Source: Pseudomonadota bacterium
GTDB lineage: Bacteria > Pseudomonadota > Gammaproteobacteria > Burkholderiales > Burkholderiaceae_B
Assembly: GCA_023423975.1 (NCBI GenBank)
Contig: JAFAEO010000066.1
Location: forward strand, 62,001 to 126,000
DNA length: 64,000 bases
Direction of reading: 5' to 3'
Both the position numbers and the translations under genes were made by a program. This document shows, in pieces, positions 43,081 to 51,626 of this stretch; positions within the stretch are counted from its first letter, which is position 1; each line of letters starts with the position of its first letter. Below the pieces are notes generated by a model. That model had not been told where the DNA came from and did no database searches. It saw only the letters and a program-made list of their open reading frames with translations.

Positions 43081-43704
43081 ATGAAAAGAGTTCTCCACCG
43101 TATTGATCAGGTCAATACCTGGATCGGACAGCTGTTCGGCTGGTGTGCGCTGATTCTCACGCTGTTTGTCACTTACGAAGTTTTCTCCCGTTACGCCTTT
43201 AAAAATCCCCATGCATGGGCATTTGACGTGATGAATATGCTGTATGGGGCCCTGTTCATGATGGCGGGCGCCTACACATTGGGCAAGAACGGCCACGTGC
43301 GCGGTGACGTGCTCTATGGATTCTTTCCGCCCCGTCTGCAGGCGGGGCTCGATCTTATTCTGTATATCCTGTTTTTCTTCCCGGGGGTCATTGCATTGGT
43401 GTGGGCCGGATATAACTATGCATCGGAGTCTTTTGCCATCAATGAACATTCGACCATTACCGCAGACGGCCCGCCTATTTATCCATTCAAGGCAATCATT
43501 CCCATTGCCGGTTTTGCGCTCATCACGCAGGGCATTGTCGAGGTTGTGCGTTGCGTGCAGTGCCTGCGTGACGGTGACTGGCCATCCCGGAATATTGACG
43601 TGGAAGAGGTCGATGTCGATAAACTCAAAGACATGGTCAACGTGACCGATGCCGACATTCAGGAAGCCGACCGGTACATTGCACAAAAAGGGGATAAAGC
43701 ATGA
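43081..43704 (+). CDS. TRAP transporter small permease (DctQ family)
   Basis: 207 residues with four membrane segments and the usual FSRYAFKNPHAWAFD and GAYTLGKNGHVRGDV signatures. The acidic C-terminal tail (VEEVDVDKLKDMVNVTDADI) is longer than in many relatives. ATG 43081 begins the family-like N-terminus; the frame open from 43057 is not needed. It overlaps the large permease gene by four bases (ATGA). Confidence 0.9.
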   Translation: MKRVLHRIDQVNTWIGQLFGWCALILTLFVTYEVFSRYAFKNPHAWAFDVMNMLYGALFMMAGAYTLGKNGHVRGDVLYGFFPPRLQAGLDLILYILFFFPGVIALVWAGYNYASESFAINEHSTITADGPPIYPFKAIIPIAGFALITQGIVEVVRCVQCLRDGDWPSRNIDVEEVDVDKLKDMVNVTDADIQEADRYIAQKGDKA

Positions 43705-45668
43705 GAAAAGAGGTCTGGTTCGGCATCAGTATCCTGATTGCTATTGTAGCGGCCCTGGTTATTTTCATGCCAGCCCCGGCCGATATTACCAATGGCCATC
43801 TGGGCCTGTTGATGTTGGCGTTGATTGTGGTCACCATCATGCTTGGTTTTCCTACAGCATTCACGCTGATGGGCATGGGCGTCATATTCACGTTGTTTGC
43901 TTATCGCGCAATGGGTCCCAAACTTGCCATAGAGCAGACACTGGATCTGATGGTGTTGCGCACTTACGCCGTCATGACAAATGACGTACTGATTGCCGTT
44001 CCGCTGTTCATCTTTATGGGCTATCTGGTTGAGCGCGCCAATCTGATCGAGAAACTGTTCAAAAGTCTGCACCTGGTGATGGCCAAAATTCCCGGATCGC
44101 TGGCGGTGGCAACAGTAATTACCTGTGCTGTTTTTGCAACCGCTACGGGTATTGTCGGGGCCGTGGTCACGCTTATGGGGCTACTGGCCTTGCCGGCGAT
44201 GCTCAAGGCAGGCTATGACGTCAAACTGTCGGCCGGTGTGATTACTGCGGGCGGTTGCCTGGGGATCATGATTCCGCCTTCGGTTCTGTTGATTGTGTAT
44301 GGCGCCGTGGCGGGTGTATCGGTTGTCAAATTATATGCGGCGGCGTTCTTTCCGGGCCTGATGCTTGCCGGCATGTACGTGCTGTATATTATTCTGGTGG
44401 CAAAAATAAAACCTGCCTGGGCGCCACCCTTGTCTGAGGAAGAGCGGCGGATTCCGTTGCCTGAATTTGCAGCCAACATCAAAAATCGTATCAGCAACAA
44501 GGCGCTCCCCGGCTTGGTGCGAGCCCTGAAGGGCGAGCGCAACAGCAGTATTGCTGCCTCGGTGATACTCAAGCAACTGTTCATTACCCTGATTCCCGCC
44601 CTCATGTTCGCCTGCGTGATCGCGCTCAGTTATAACCTTTCAATGCCCTCCAAACAACAGGTCAGCGTATTGACGGAAATGGGCTCGCTCGACGCGCCGT
44701 CAACGGTACAGTATGCCGGATCTTTGCAGGAGCCCCCAGGTTCGGGACTGGCCGAGCCACCTGGGTCTCTTGCCGAGCCGCCAGGCGCCTCATTGACTGA
44801 ACCGCAAGCAGGCGTTTCCGAGCCACCGGGTGCGATCGCAGAGCCCCCGGGCGCAGCGCCGCCGCAGCCTGAACAGAATGCAGCTGGCACGTCGACCACA
44901 CCCGAGGCCGACGGGCCAGGCGTATCGCCGACCTTCTGGATTGTGTTTGCCGTCGGGCTGGCGTTGTTGATCGCGTTCTATGCGTGGTTCACCTTTGCCC
45001 GACTGGAAATTTTCAAGATGCTGCTGGCGTCATTTTTTCCGCTGGCCATTATGATTCTGGCGGTGCTGGGCAGCATCGTGTTTGGTTTTGCCACACCCTC
45101 GGAAGCAGCGGCCATGGGGGCTTTTGGCGGAATATTGCTGGCCCTGTGCTACCGACGGCTGAATATGCCAATGCTCAAGGAATCAGTGTATCTGGCGGCA
45201 AGAACCAGTGCCATGGTGTGCTGGCTGTTCGTTGGCTCCAGTATTTTCTCGGCCGCCTTTGCCTTGCTGGGCGGACAGGAAATTATCAATACCTGGGTCG
45301 TGTCCATGGACCTGACACCACTGGAGTTCATGATACTTGCGCAGATCGTGATTTTCTTGTTGGGCTGGCCACTGGAGTGGACAGAAATTATCGTTATTTT
45401 TATGCCCATCTTCCTGCCCTTGCTGGCGCATTACAATATTGATCCGCTGTTTTTCGGCATTCTGGTTGCGATGAATCTGCAGACTGCGTTTCTTTCGCCG
45501 CCCGTGGCCATGTCGGCGTTTTATCTGAAAGGTGTTGCGCCGGCCCACGTGACGCTGAACCAGATCTTCATGGGTATGTTGCCCTTCATGGGCATACAGA
45601 TATTGGCACTGATTCTATTGTATGTCTTCCCTAAAATAGGTCTGTGGTTGCCAGAAGTGTTGTATTGA
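43701..45668 (+). CDS. TRAP transporter large permease (DctM family) with proline-rich insert
   Basis: 655 residues, whereas classic DctM has about 430. The N-terminal half (ITAGGCLGIMIPPSVLLIVY, FATATGIVGAVVTLMG) and the C-terminal half (FGFATPSEAAAMGAFGG, FLSPPVAMSAFYLKGVAP) are normal. Between them are two extra hydrophobic segments (about 290-312 and 409-430) flanking a loop of seven-residue EPPG units at 341-390. The channel residues appear intact. It completes the dctPQM-like operon; the substrate is probably a small organic acid. Confidence 0.9.
   Translation: MRKEVWFGISILIAIVAALVIFMPAPADITNGHLGLLMLALIVVTIMLGFPTAFTLMGMGVIFTLFAYRAMGPKLAIEQTLDLMVLRTYAVMTNDVLIAVPLFIFMGYLVERANLIEKLFKSLHLVMAKIPGSLAVATVITCAVFATATGIVGAVVTLMGLLALPAMLKAGYDVKLSAGVITAGGCLGIMIPPSVLLIVYGAVAGVSVVKLYAAAFFPGLMLAGMYVLYIILVAKIKPAWAPPLSEEERRIPLPEFAANIKNRISNKALPGLVRALKGERNSSIAASVILKQLFITLIPALMFACVIALSYNLSMPSKQQVSVLTEMGSLDAPSTVQYAGSLQEPPGSGLAEPPGSLAEPPGASLTEPQAGVSEPPGAIAEPPGAAPPQPEQNAAGTSTTPEADGPGVSPTFWIVFAVGLALLIAFYAWFTFARLEIFKMLLASFFPLAIMILAVLGSIVFGFATPSEAAAMGAFGGILLALCYRRLNMPMLKESVYLAARTSAMVCWLFVGSSIFSAAFALLGGQEIINTWVVSMDLTPLEFMILAQIVIFLLGWPLEWTEIIVIFMPIFLPLLAHYNIDPLFFGILVAMNLQTAFLSPPVAMSAFYLKGVAPAHVTLNQIFMGMLPFMGIQILALILLYVFPKIGLWLPEVLY
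44721..44870 (+). repeat. Heptad-like EPPG repeat region inside the TRAP permease
   Basis: The coded peptide runs as QEPPGSG, LAEPPGS, LAEPPGAS, LTEPQAG, VSEPPGA, IAEPPGA. The DNA shows the matching imperfect repeats of GAGCCACCNGG and similar words, so expansion by slippage is plausible. Confidence 0.85.
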
Positions 45669-45741
45669 GCTGCATTCAGCCTAGTGCGCTGTTCCGGGCT
45701 GATGACCTGCCCTGAGCAGCGCTGGCGTGGTGCCGTAGCGG

Positions 45742-46149
45742 TTATTTGCGGCGTCGGTATGCATCGGCCGGCGAGCCCGCTGACCGTGTGCGCTGTTTCT
45801 TTTCCGGCATACGTGCAGCCGCCTCCACGCCAAGCTGCGCCCAGTCCAGCATTTGTTGACGATCATCCAGGATTGACTCCGGTGGCGCATGAAATGAAAG
45901 CGCCACTGTTTTGCTTTCTCCGTTGGGTTTTTGGGTGGTATAGGTCAGCGGCTGGCAGTCTGCCTCATCGAACCGTGCCTGGGTCTGACTATCGGACTTG
46001 ACATAGAATCGATCCTCACCGCTGACAATGGCAATCATTCGCCCGTCAAGAAACAGACCGACACTGCCGAACATTCTGCGTGTGGTGATTGGCCCCAGCG
46101 GCGCGAGCAGGTCCAGCACATACTCCAGAAAGTCTCTAGACACGCTCAT
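45742..46149 (-). CDS. TfoX N-terminal domain protein
   Basis: 135 residues with the TfoX_N pattern: LEYVLDLLAPLGPITTRRMFG, GLFLDGRMIAIVSGEDRFYVK and a Lys/Arg-rich end (PEKKQRTRSAGSPADAYRRRK). The C-terminal domain of full TfoX/Sxy is missing, as in many stand-alone relatives. It overlaps the upstream ATPase gene by four bases. Sxy/TfoX controls competence in gammaproteobacteria; in this context a role in competence is unproven. Confidence 0.85.
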   Translation of the reverse strand: MSVSRDFLEYVLDLLAPLGPITTRRMFGSVGLFLDGRMIAIVSGEDRFYVKSDSQTQARFDEADCQPLTYTTQKPNGESKTVALSFHAPPESILDDRQQMLDWAQLGVEAAARMPEKKQRTRSAGSPADAYRRRK

Positions 46150-47030
46150 GATACCTCGGCCGTGGAAGTCAAAAAGCTGGCCACATAGTCATCTGCCGGA
46201 TTTGCCGTCATTTGCTCCAGGCTGCCTTGCTGAATCAGGCTGCCCTGATTAAGCAGCGCAACGGTACCGCCCAGTGTCCGGGCTTCCTCCACATCGTGGG
46301 TAATAAACACAATTGTCTTGTTCAGCCGATCCTGCAAGTTCAGTAGCAGCGTCTGCAATTTGCGCCGTATCAACGGATCAAGCGCGGAAAAGGGTTCATC
46401 CATCAGCAGGATATCGGTGCCGGCAGCCAGTGCGCGTGCCAGGCCGACCCGTTGTCGCATGCCGCCGGAGAGCTCATCGTAATAATGCGCTTCGTAGCCC
46501 GACAGCTCCATTTCGTTGAGCCAGTAGCGCGCCTGTTCTGCGCGCTCAGGCTTGGGCACACCGCGCACGCGCAAGGCAAATTCGGCATTCTGCTGCACGG
46601 TAAAATGCGGCAACAGACCAAAATGCTGAAAGACCATGGCGATACGCTTCTGGCGAAACTTCTGCAGATCGGGAATCGACAAAGCAGTCACGTCTACGTC
46701 CTGGATTTGAACGGTACCGGTGTCCGGATCAATCAGCCGGTTGATATGGCGCAGCAGGGTGGATTTGCCCGAGCCCGACAAGCCCATGATGCAATAAATG
46801 CCATTGGAAGGAATGTCCAGATTGATATTTCTCAACGCTACATGACAGCCTGTTTCAGCGGTAATTGCTTCATTGTCCGAGCCCTGATGCAGTAACTTCA
46901 TAGCCTTGCTATGGCGCTCGCCAAACACTTTGTTGATATTCTGAAGGCGAATGAAATGTTCGTCTCTTGCCGGGTTACCGGCGCCGGTTGGGACTGTTCC
47001 TGCAGTCGTGTCAATGACCTCTGTATTCAT
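46146..47030 (-). CDS. Glycine betaine/choline ABC transporter ATPase
   Basis: 294 residues, ProV/OpuAA-like: Walker A GLSGSGKST, LSGGMRQR signature, DILLMDEPFSALDPLIRR and IVFITHDVEEAR. The N-terminus carries the family insert with NINKVFGERHSKAMKLLHQG. It has a shortened C-terminus without tandem CBS domains. It overlaps the fused permease gene by four bases. It energises import of a quaternary amine for osmoprotection or catabolism. Confidence 0.93.
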   Translation of the reverse strand: MNTEVIDTTAGTVPTGAGNPARDEHFIRLQNINKVFGERHSKAMKLLHQGSDNEAITAETGCHVALRNINLDIPSNGIYCIMGLSGSGKSTLLRHINRLIDPDTGTVQIQDVDVTALSIPDLQKFRQKRIAMVFQHFGLLPHFTVQQNAEFALRVRGVPKPERAEQARYWLNEMELSGYEAHYYDELSGGMRQRVGLARALAAGTDILLMDEPFSALDPLIRRKLQTLLLNLQDRLNKTIVFITHDVEEARTLGGTVALLNQGSLIQQGSLEQMTANPADDYVASFLTSTAEVS

Positions 47031-48859
47031 CGTGTTCTCCTGCGGTTGCCGTAGGCCTGGGTGATGCGGTCAATGATCACCGCCAGAATAACGATTGCGC
47101 TGCCGGCCTGTACACCCTGGCCGACGTTCAGTGTCTGCACCGCTTCCAGTACCCGCTCGCCAAGGCCCGGCGCGCCGATCATGGAGGCCAGCACAACCAT
47201 CGAGAGCGACATCATCACCGTCTGATTGATGCCCGCCATGATGCTGGGCTTGGCCAGTGGCAGAATCACCCAGCGCAGCATTTGCCAGCGGTTTGTGCCA
47301 AATGCCGTGCCGGTTTCATGCATTTCGCGACTGATCTGCAAAATGCCCAGTGCGGTCAGTCGGATAAGCGGTGCGATGGCGTAAATCACAGTTGCGAAAA
47401 GCGCGGGTACATTGCCCAGGCCAAAAAGCATCAGCACCGGAATGAGATAGACAAAGCTTGGCATCGTCTGCATGACATCCAGCACCGGTTGCAGCACACG
47501 ATAAAAGCGCGGGCGGGCCGCTACGAAAATGCCTATGGGTATCCCAATGACCACTGTAATAATGACGGCGCAAATCAACAGCGCCAGCGTTTGCAGCAAG
47601 GCCGCCCACAAGCCGAAGGCCCCGATCACGTACAGCCCGATGGCGCACGCCACCGCAAAAATGATTGAGCGTGTACTGTGCCAGCCCAACGCAGCAGTGA
47701 GCAGAATCAACAGCCATGGCGGAATCGCGGCAAGCGCCTGCACCGTCGGGCTTAACAAATAGCGGGTAAGGAATCCACTGACTTGTCGAAACGATTCACC
47801 ATAGGTGCCCACCACAGACTTCAGGCCGCTATTGAGCCTGTCCTGGATAGACCAGTCCGGGAAAATGCTGCTTACTGCCGCTGTTTGCCCTGTCCATGCC
47901 TGCAGCCGCGATGCCGCTTCCGGACTGACCCATTGCTGCCAGACTTCCGGATATTCCTTGATAAATTGTTCTGCCTGCCGGGCACCGTCACGTTTACTTT
48001 CGGTCATCTGCAAAATGGCGCCGTTCAATTGATCGGGCGTGAACTGGATTTTTTCAAAGAACTGCATCAGATCCGGATGCTGCTCCCTGAACGGCGTGGA
48101 TACGGCAATCGACAGCTTTGATACCGGAAAACCGGTGACGCAGTTTTTGTCACCGTCTTTTTCCAGCAGGCTGCTCCAGCATTCCGATTCATTTTCGGGA
48201 AATTGCAGCGCCTTGAACGTGTACTTGGCCATCAGGCCCGTTGGCTGCCAGTAATAAAAGAGCAGCGGTTTCTTCTGCTCATAGGCCGACGAAATTTCCG
48301 CATCCAGCGCAGCTCCCGTACCGGGGTGAACATTGTCGAATGTCTTGTCCAGGCCGGTCGTGCGCAACAGGCGGGTATTGAATATCTCACATGTCCAGCC
48401 TGACGGACAGTTCATGAAGCGTGGCCTGGGACCACTGGCTGAATCCCGAAACAAGTCTGAAAAGCGCTCCAGATCCTTGTAGGAACGAAGTTGCGGATTT
48501 TGCTCCCAGACATAATCGGGCACGTACCAACCTTGCTGGGCTCCGCCTTTGAGTGTGTCGCCCACCATGGCGGCCTTGTTCTCCTGCAGCGCCTTGTTCA
48601 TCACTTCGGAGCGCCCGACCCAGACTTCACCAATCACCTGAATGTCATTTTGCGACAAGGCATTTTCCTGGGCAGGGCCCGAGCCGGGCACCTCTGTGGT
48701 TTTGCACTGGTAGCCGTGTTCTGCGATCAGGCGCAATACTGCACTGGTAAATTGACCGCTTTCCCAGGTTAGCGCAGCGAACTTGACGGGGTTATCGCAT
48801 ACAGCAAGGGCAGGGGCAGAGAAAAAGAGCAAAAGAACAAAAACGATGCGCTGTAACAT
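47027..48859 (-). CDS. Glycine betaine/choline ABC receptor-permease fusion
   Basis: 610 residues in one chain: signal peptide MLQRIVFVLLLFFSAPALA, an OpuAC/ProX-like receptor (about 20-290; PVKFAALTWESGQF, LLFYYWQPTGLMAKY), then a ProW-like permease with six or so membrane segments (about 370-605), ending in RWVILPLAKPSIMAGINQTV and VLASMIGAPGLGERVLEAVQT. The EAA loop of the permease is intact. Here the receptor comes first. Substrate residues of the aromatic cage (several Trp and Tyr) suggest betaine, choline or carnitine. Confidence 0.92.
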   Translation of the reverse strand: MLQRIVFVLLLFFSAPALAVCDNPVKFAALTWESGQFTSAVLRLIAEHGYQCKTTEVPGSGPAQENALSQNDIQVIGEVWVGRSEVMNKALQENKAAMVGDTLKGGAQQGWYVPDYVWEQNPQLRSYKDLERFSDLFRDSASGPRPRFMNCPSGWTCEIFNTRLLRTTGLDKTFDNVHPGTGAALDAEISSAYEQKKPLLFYYWQPTGLMAKYTFKALQFPENESECWSSLLEKDGDKNCVTGFPVSKLSIAVSTPFREQHPDLMQFFEKIQFTPDQLNGAILQMTESKRDGARQAEQFIKEYPEVWQQWVSPEAASRLQAWTGQTAAVSSIFPDWSIQDRLNSGLKSVVGTYGESFRQVSGFLTRYLLSPTVQALAAIPPWLLILLTAALGWHSTRSIIFAVACAIGLYVIGAFGLWAALLQTLALLICAVIITVVIGIPIGIFVAARPRFYRVLQPVLDVMQTMPSFVYLIPVLMLFGLGNVPALFATVIYAIAPLIRLTALGILQISREMHETGTAFGTNRWQMLRWVILPLAKPSIMAGINQTVMMSLSMVVLASMIGAPGLGERVLEAVQTLNVGQGVQAGSAIVILAVIIDRITQAYGNRRRTR

Positions 48860-49281
48860 TGGCCGGACCCTTGTGGAGTGCTTGATCGGTCAATTACAAC
48901 CGGCATTTGGCGATGGTGCAAGGCTTTAGCGTCATATTGACGTAAATAGACATCATTTACAGGCTATTGTGGGTGCTGTGAGGCAACGTGCCCTTCAACC
49001 CTATACTCCAAACAGTCAGTCTAATCAAGCCACGCTGGTATGCACCAATGCATCGTTTTGACACTCTACAAATAGCTATCTTTTGTGATTGGATAGAATA
49101 TTGAACAGTTTTTCAGATAATTGAGCCTTCATAACTGGCTGCTGGTGAAAGGTTCGTTGTAATTGCTGCAAGACAAGTTCAGGCGGTTGGATATAAAACT
49201 AACCATGGGTTCAGCGCTACCTATGATTCGAATCTGTGAATGTATAGAATTTCCGTATTCCCGAAGCACACAGGACTTATC
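48860..49281. other. Intergenic region between betaine transporter and HisD-like genes
   Basis: 422 bases; nothing coding was found. It holds a small symmetrical site ATGCA-CCAA-TGCAT near 49037. The region is A/T-rich toward 49280. Confidence 0.5.
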
Positions 49282-50562
49282 ATGAGCGAAGATATTTTTA
49301 AGAGCGTTGAGTTTATCAAGAAACCCGCCGCGCACCAGCAGAACACCCTTGAATCAATTGAAGGAACAGTAAAAGACATTATTAGTGCCGTACGTAAGAA
49401 CGGGGATGCCGCTGTACGGCAGTTTTCTGAGAAGTTTGATAACGCATTCGACATTGAGCTGGAAGTAACTGACGCCGAGAAACAAGAGGCAGTCAATAGC
49501 CTTGATCCGCAGACGCGCGAAGATACCCTGTTTGCGATTGAGCAAGTCAGAAAGTTCGCGCAGGCTCAACTTGCGACCATGCTGCCACTTGAAGTGGAAA
49601 ATTTGCCAGGTGTTCATCTCGGACACAAAATTATTCCAATCGAACGCATTGGTGCATATGTGCCGGGAGGCCGCTATCCGATTTTATCGGCACCAGTGAT
49701 GACGATCGTACCAGCCAAGGTGGCGGGATGTGACGAGGTGATCGCCTGCCTGCCGCCCGGCGCCCATCAGGCCATGATTGCGGGCTGCCATCTGGCCGGC
49801 GCAGATCGCATATTTCGTATCGGCGGTGCGCAAGCTATTGCTGCCATGGCATATGGCACCGATAGCGTTCCGGCAGTCGACAAAATCGTCGGACCTGGTA
49901 ATGCCTTTGTTAACGAAGCCAAGCGGCAAGTGTTCGGACAGGTTGGGATTGATCAACTTGCGGGGCCAAGTGAAATCTTTATTGTGGCAGACGAGACAGC
50001 TGACCCGGCGATGGTTGCATGTGATTTGCTGGCCCAGGCCGAGCATGATATTCATACGCGAGTTGGCTTGATCACAACAAGTAAAAATCTTGCTGAAAAT
50101 ACCTTGTCTCAGGTCAATATCCAAATGCAAGCGCTGGCAACGGCCGATGTGGCCAGCAAAGCGTGGAGCGATTTCGGAGAGATCGTCTTGTGTCCTGATG
50201 AAAATTCCATGCACGCCTACTCCGATTATATAGCTGCAGAGCATTTGCAAATACATACCAGGGAACCTCACGAAACGGCCAAAAAGCTCCGCAATTATGG
50301 TTCGCTTTTTATCGGAGAGAATGCCAGTGTCGTTTATTCCGATAAGTGTTGCGGAACCAACCACACTCTGCCCACGATGCGTGCCGGAAGATATACGGGC
50401 GGCTTGTGGGTTGGCTCATACGTCAAAGTCTGTACCCATCAATGGATGGAACAAAGTGGTATAGAACGCGTGGCGCCGCCTGCGATCAGACAAAGTCAGA
50501 CAGAAGGAATGGAAGGGCACAGGAAAGCGGCAGAATATCGGTTACAACGACATCCCAGATAG
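49282..50562 (+). CDS. Histidinol dehydrogenase-like NAD-dependent alcohol dehydrogenase
   Basis: 426 residues of the HisD family: GAYVPGGRYPILSAPVMTIV, KIVGPGNAFVNEAKRQVFG, LAGPSEIFIVAD, AQAEHDIHTR, CCGTNHTLPT and the metal/catalytic end EGMEGHRKAAEYRL. There is no other his gene nearby, and it heads a catabolic cluster with a Bug receptor, an M81 peptidase and an XRE-cupin regulator. HisD paralogues outside his operons include sulfopropanediol dehydrogenase (HpsN), so it probably oxidises an alcohol to an acid in two steps. ATG 49282 was chosen at the start of similarity. Confidence 0.88.
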   Translation: MSEDIFKSVEFIKKPAAHQQNTLESIEGTVKDIISAVRKNGDAAVRQFSEKFDNAFDIELEVTDAEKQEAVNSLDPQTREDTLFAIEQVRKFAQAQLATMLPLEVENLPGVHLGHKIIPIERIGAYVPGGRYPILSAPVMTIVPAKVAGCDEVIACLPPGAHQAMIAGCHLAGADRIFRIGGAQAIAAMAYGTDSVPAVDKIVGPGNAFVNEAKRQVFGQVGIDQLAGPSEIFIVADETADPAMVACDLLAQAEHDIHTRVGLITTSKNLAENTLSQVNIQMQALATADVASKAWSDFGEIVLCPDENSMHAYSDYIAAEHLQIHTREPHETAKKLRNYGSLFIGENASVVYSDKCCGTNHTLPTMRAGRYTGGLWVGSYVKVCTHQWMEQSGIERVAPPAIRQSQTEGMEGHRKAAEYRLQRHPR

Positions 50563-50611
50563 TTATGCACTCGTATAACTCTATTGATTCCTTTAAAACG
50601 AGGACACTGTA

Positions 50612-51595
50612 ATGAACCCGGCAAAAAAATATATAGTCTCAAATGTTGTATTGGCCGTTCTGGCTTGTACAGCGACGACAGTATCGGCGGCCACCGCTTA
50701 CCCGGTAAAACCGATCAAGATTGTGGTGCCGTTTGCTACCGGTGGTACTACCGATGTTATGGCAAGGGTGATGTCTGAGCCCCTGGCAAAGGAACTCGGA
50801 CAGCCGGTCATTGTCGAAAACCGAACGGGCGCGGCAGGGAAAATAGGTACGGAATATCTGACCCGTGCAAAAAACGATGGCTATACTTTGGGTATAGCAA
50901 CGGTGAGTTCCACTGCAATTACGCCCGTGGTATACAAGAATGTGAGTTTTGACCCGTTGAAAGATCTGACCGCCATTACCAGACTGGTTTCGGTGCCAAA
51001 TGTCCTCGTGGTCAGTCCGAACCTTCAGGTCAATAACATGGCGGCGTTCCTTGATGCAGTAAAAAAGGAGCCCGGCAAGTATTTTTATGGGCATGCGGGC
51101 AATGGCTCTGAAGCGCATATGATGGGCGAGTTGTTCAATCTTGTGAACAAAACGAAACTCAATGCAGTTCCATACCAGGGTTCGGCGCCCGCTTTGCAGG
51201 ATGCTTTGGGAGGGCAGGTTTCAGCAGTGTTTGATAACTTGCCTTCTTCGCTTCCTTTTATTAAGTCCGGGCAATTACTTCCTTTGGCGGTCGCTTATCC
51301 CGAGCGAATTTCCACGCTGCCCGATACGCCGACCTTTAAAGAACTGGGCATGGAAGTGGTAAATGATTCGTCATTTTTCGGCCTTATCGGCCCGGCAAAC
51401 ATGCCGAAAGAGATAACGCTGAAAATACACCAAGCGGTTAAAAAGGTGCTTGCGCAACCTGCCGTTCTGGAAAAACTCAAGGGGTTTTCTGCCGAACCGG
51501 TCGGCAATACGCCTGAAGCGTTCGCACAGGAGATCAGGCTTGAGGTGGACAAGCAGAGAAAAACCGCCAAGGCAGCAAATATACAATTTGACTAA
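50612..51595 (+). CDS. Bug-family periplasmic receptor in the HisD/M81 cluster
   Basis: 327 residues. Signal peptide with VVLAVLACTATTVSA, then TAYPVKPIKIVVPFATGGTTD; landmarks VENRTGAAGKIG, DGYTLGIATVSS and AVPYQGSAPALQDALGG. A small deviation is YQGSAPAL instead of YKGxxPA. It follows the HisD-like gene by 49 bases and precedes the M81 peptidase gene by 31. It probably captures the substrate of this cluster. Confidence 0.92.
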   Translation: MNPAKKYIVSNVVLAVLACTATTVSAATAYPVKPIKIVVPFATGGTTDVMARVMSEPLAKELGQPVIVENRTGAAGKIGTEYLTRAKNDGYTLGIATVSSTAITPVVYKNVSFDPLKDLTAITRLVSVPNVLVVSPNLQVNNMAAFLDAVKKEPGKYFYGHAGNGSEAHMMGELFNLVNKTKLNAVPYQGSAPALQDALGGQVSAVFDNLPSSLPFIKSGQLLPLAVAYPERISTLPDTPTFKELGMEVVNDSSFFGLIGPANMPKEITLKIHQAVKKVLAQPAVLEKLKGFSAEPVGNTPEAFAQEIRLEVDKQRKTAKAANIQFD

Positions 51596-51626
51596 AAAAG
51601 GGCGATGACAACAGGGTTTTCAAAAT

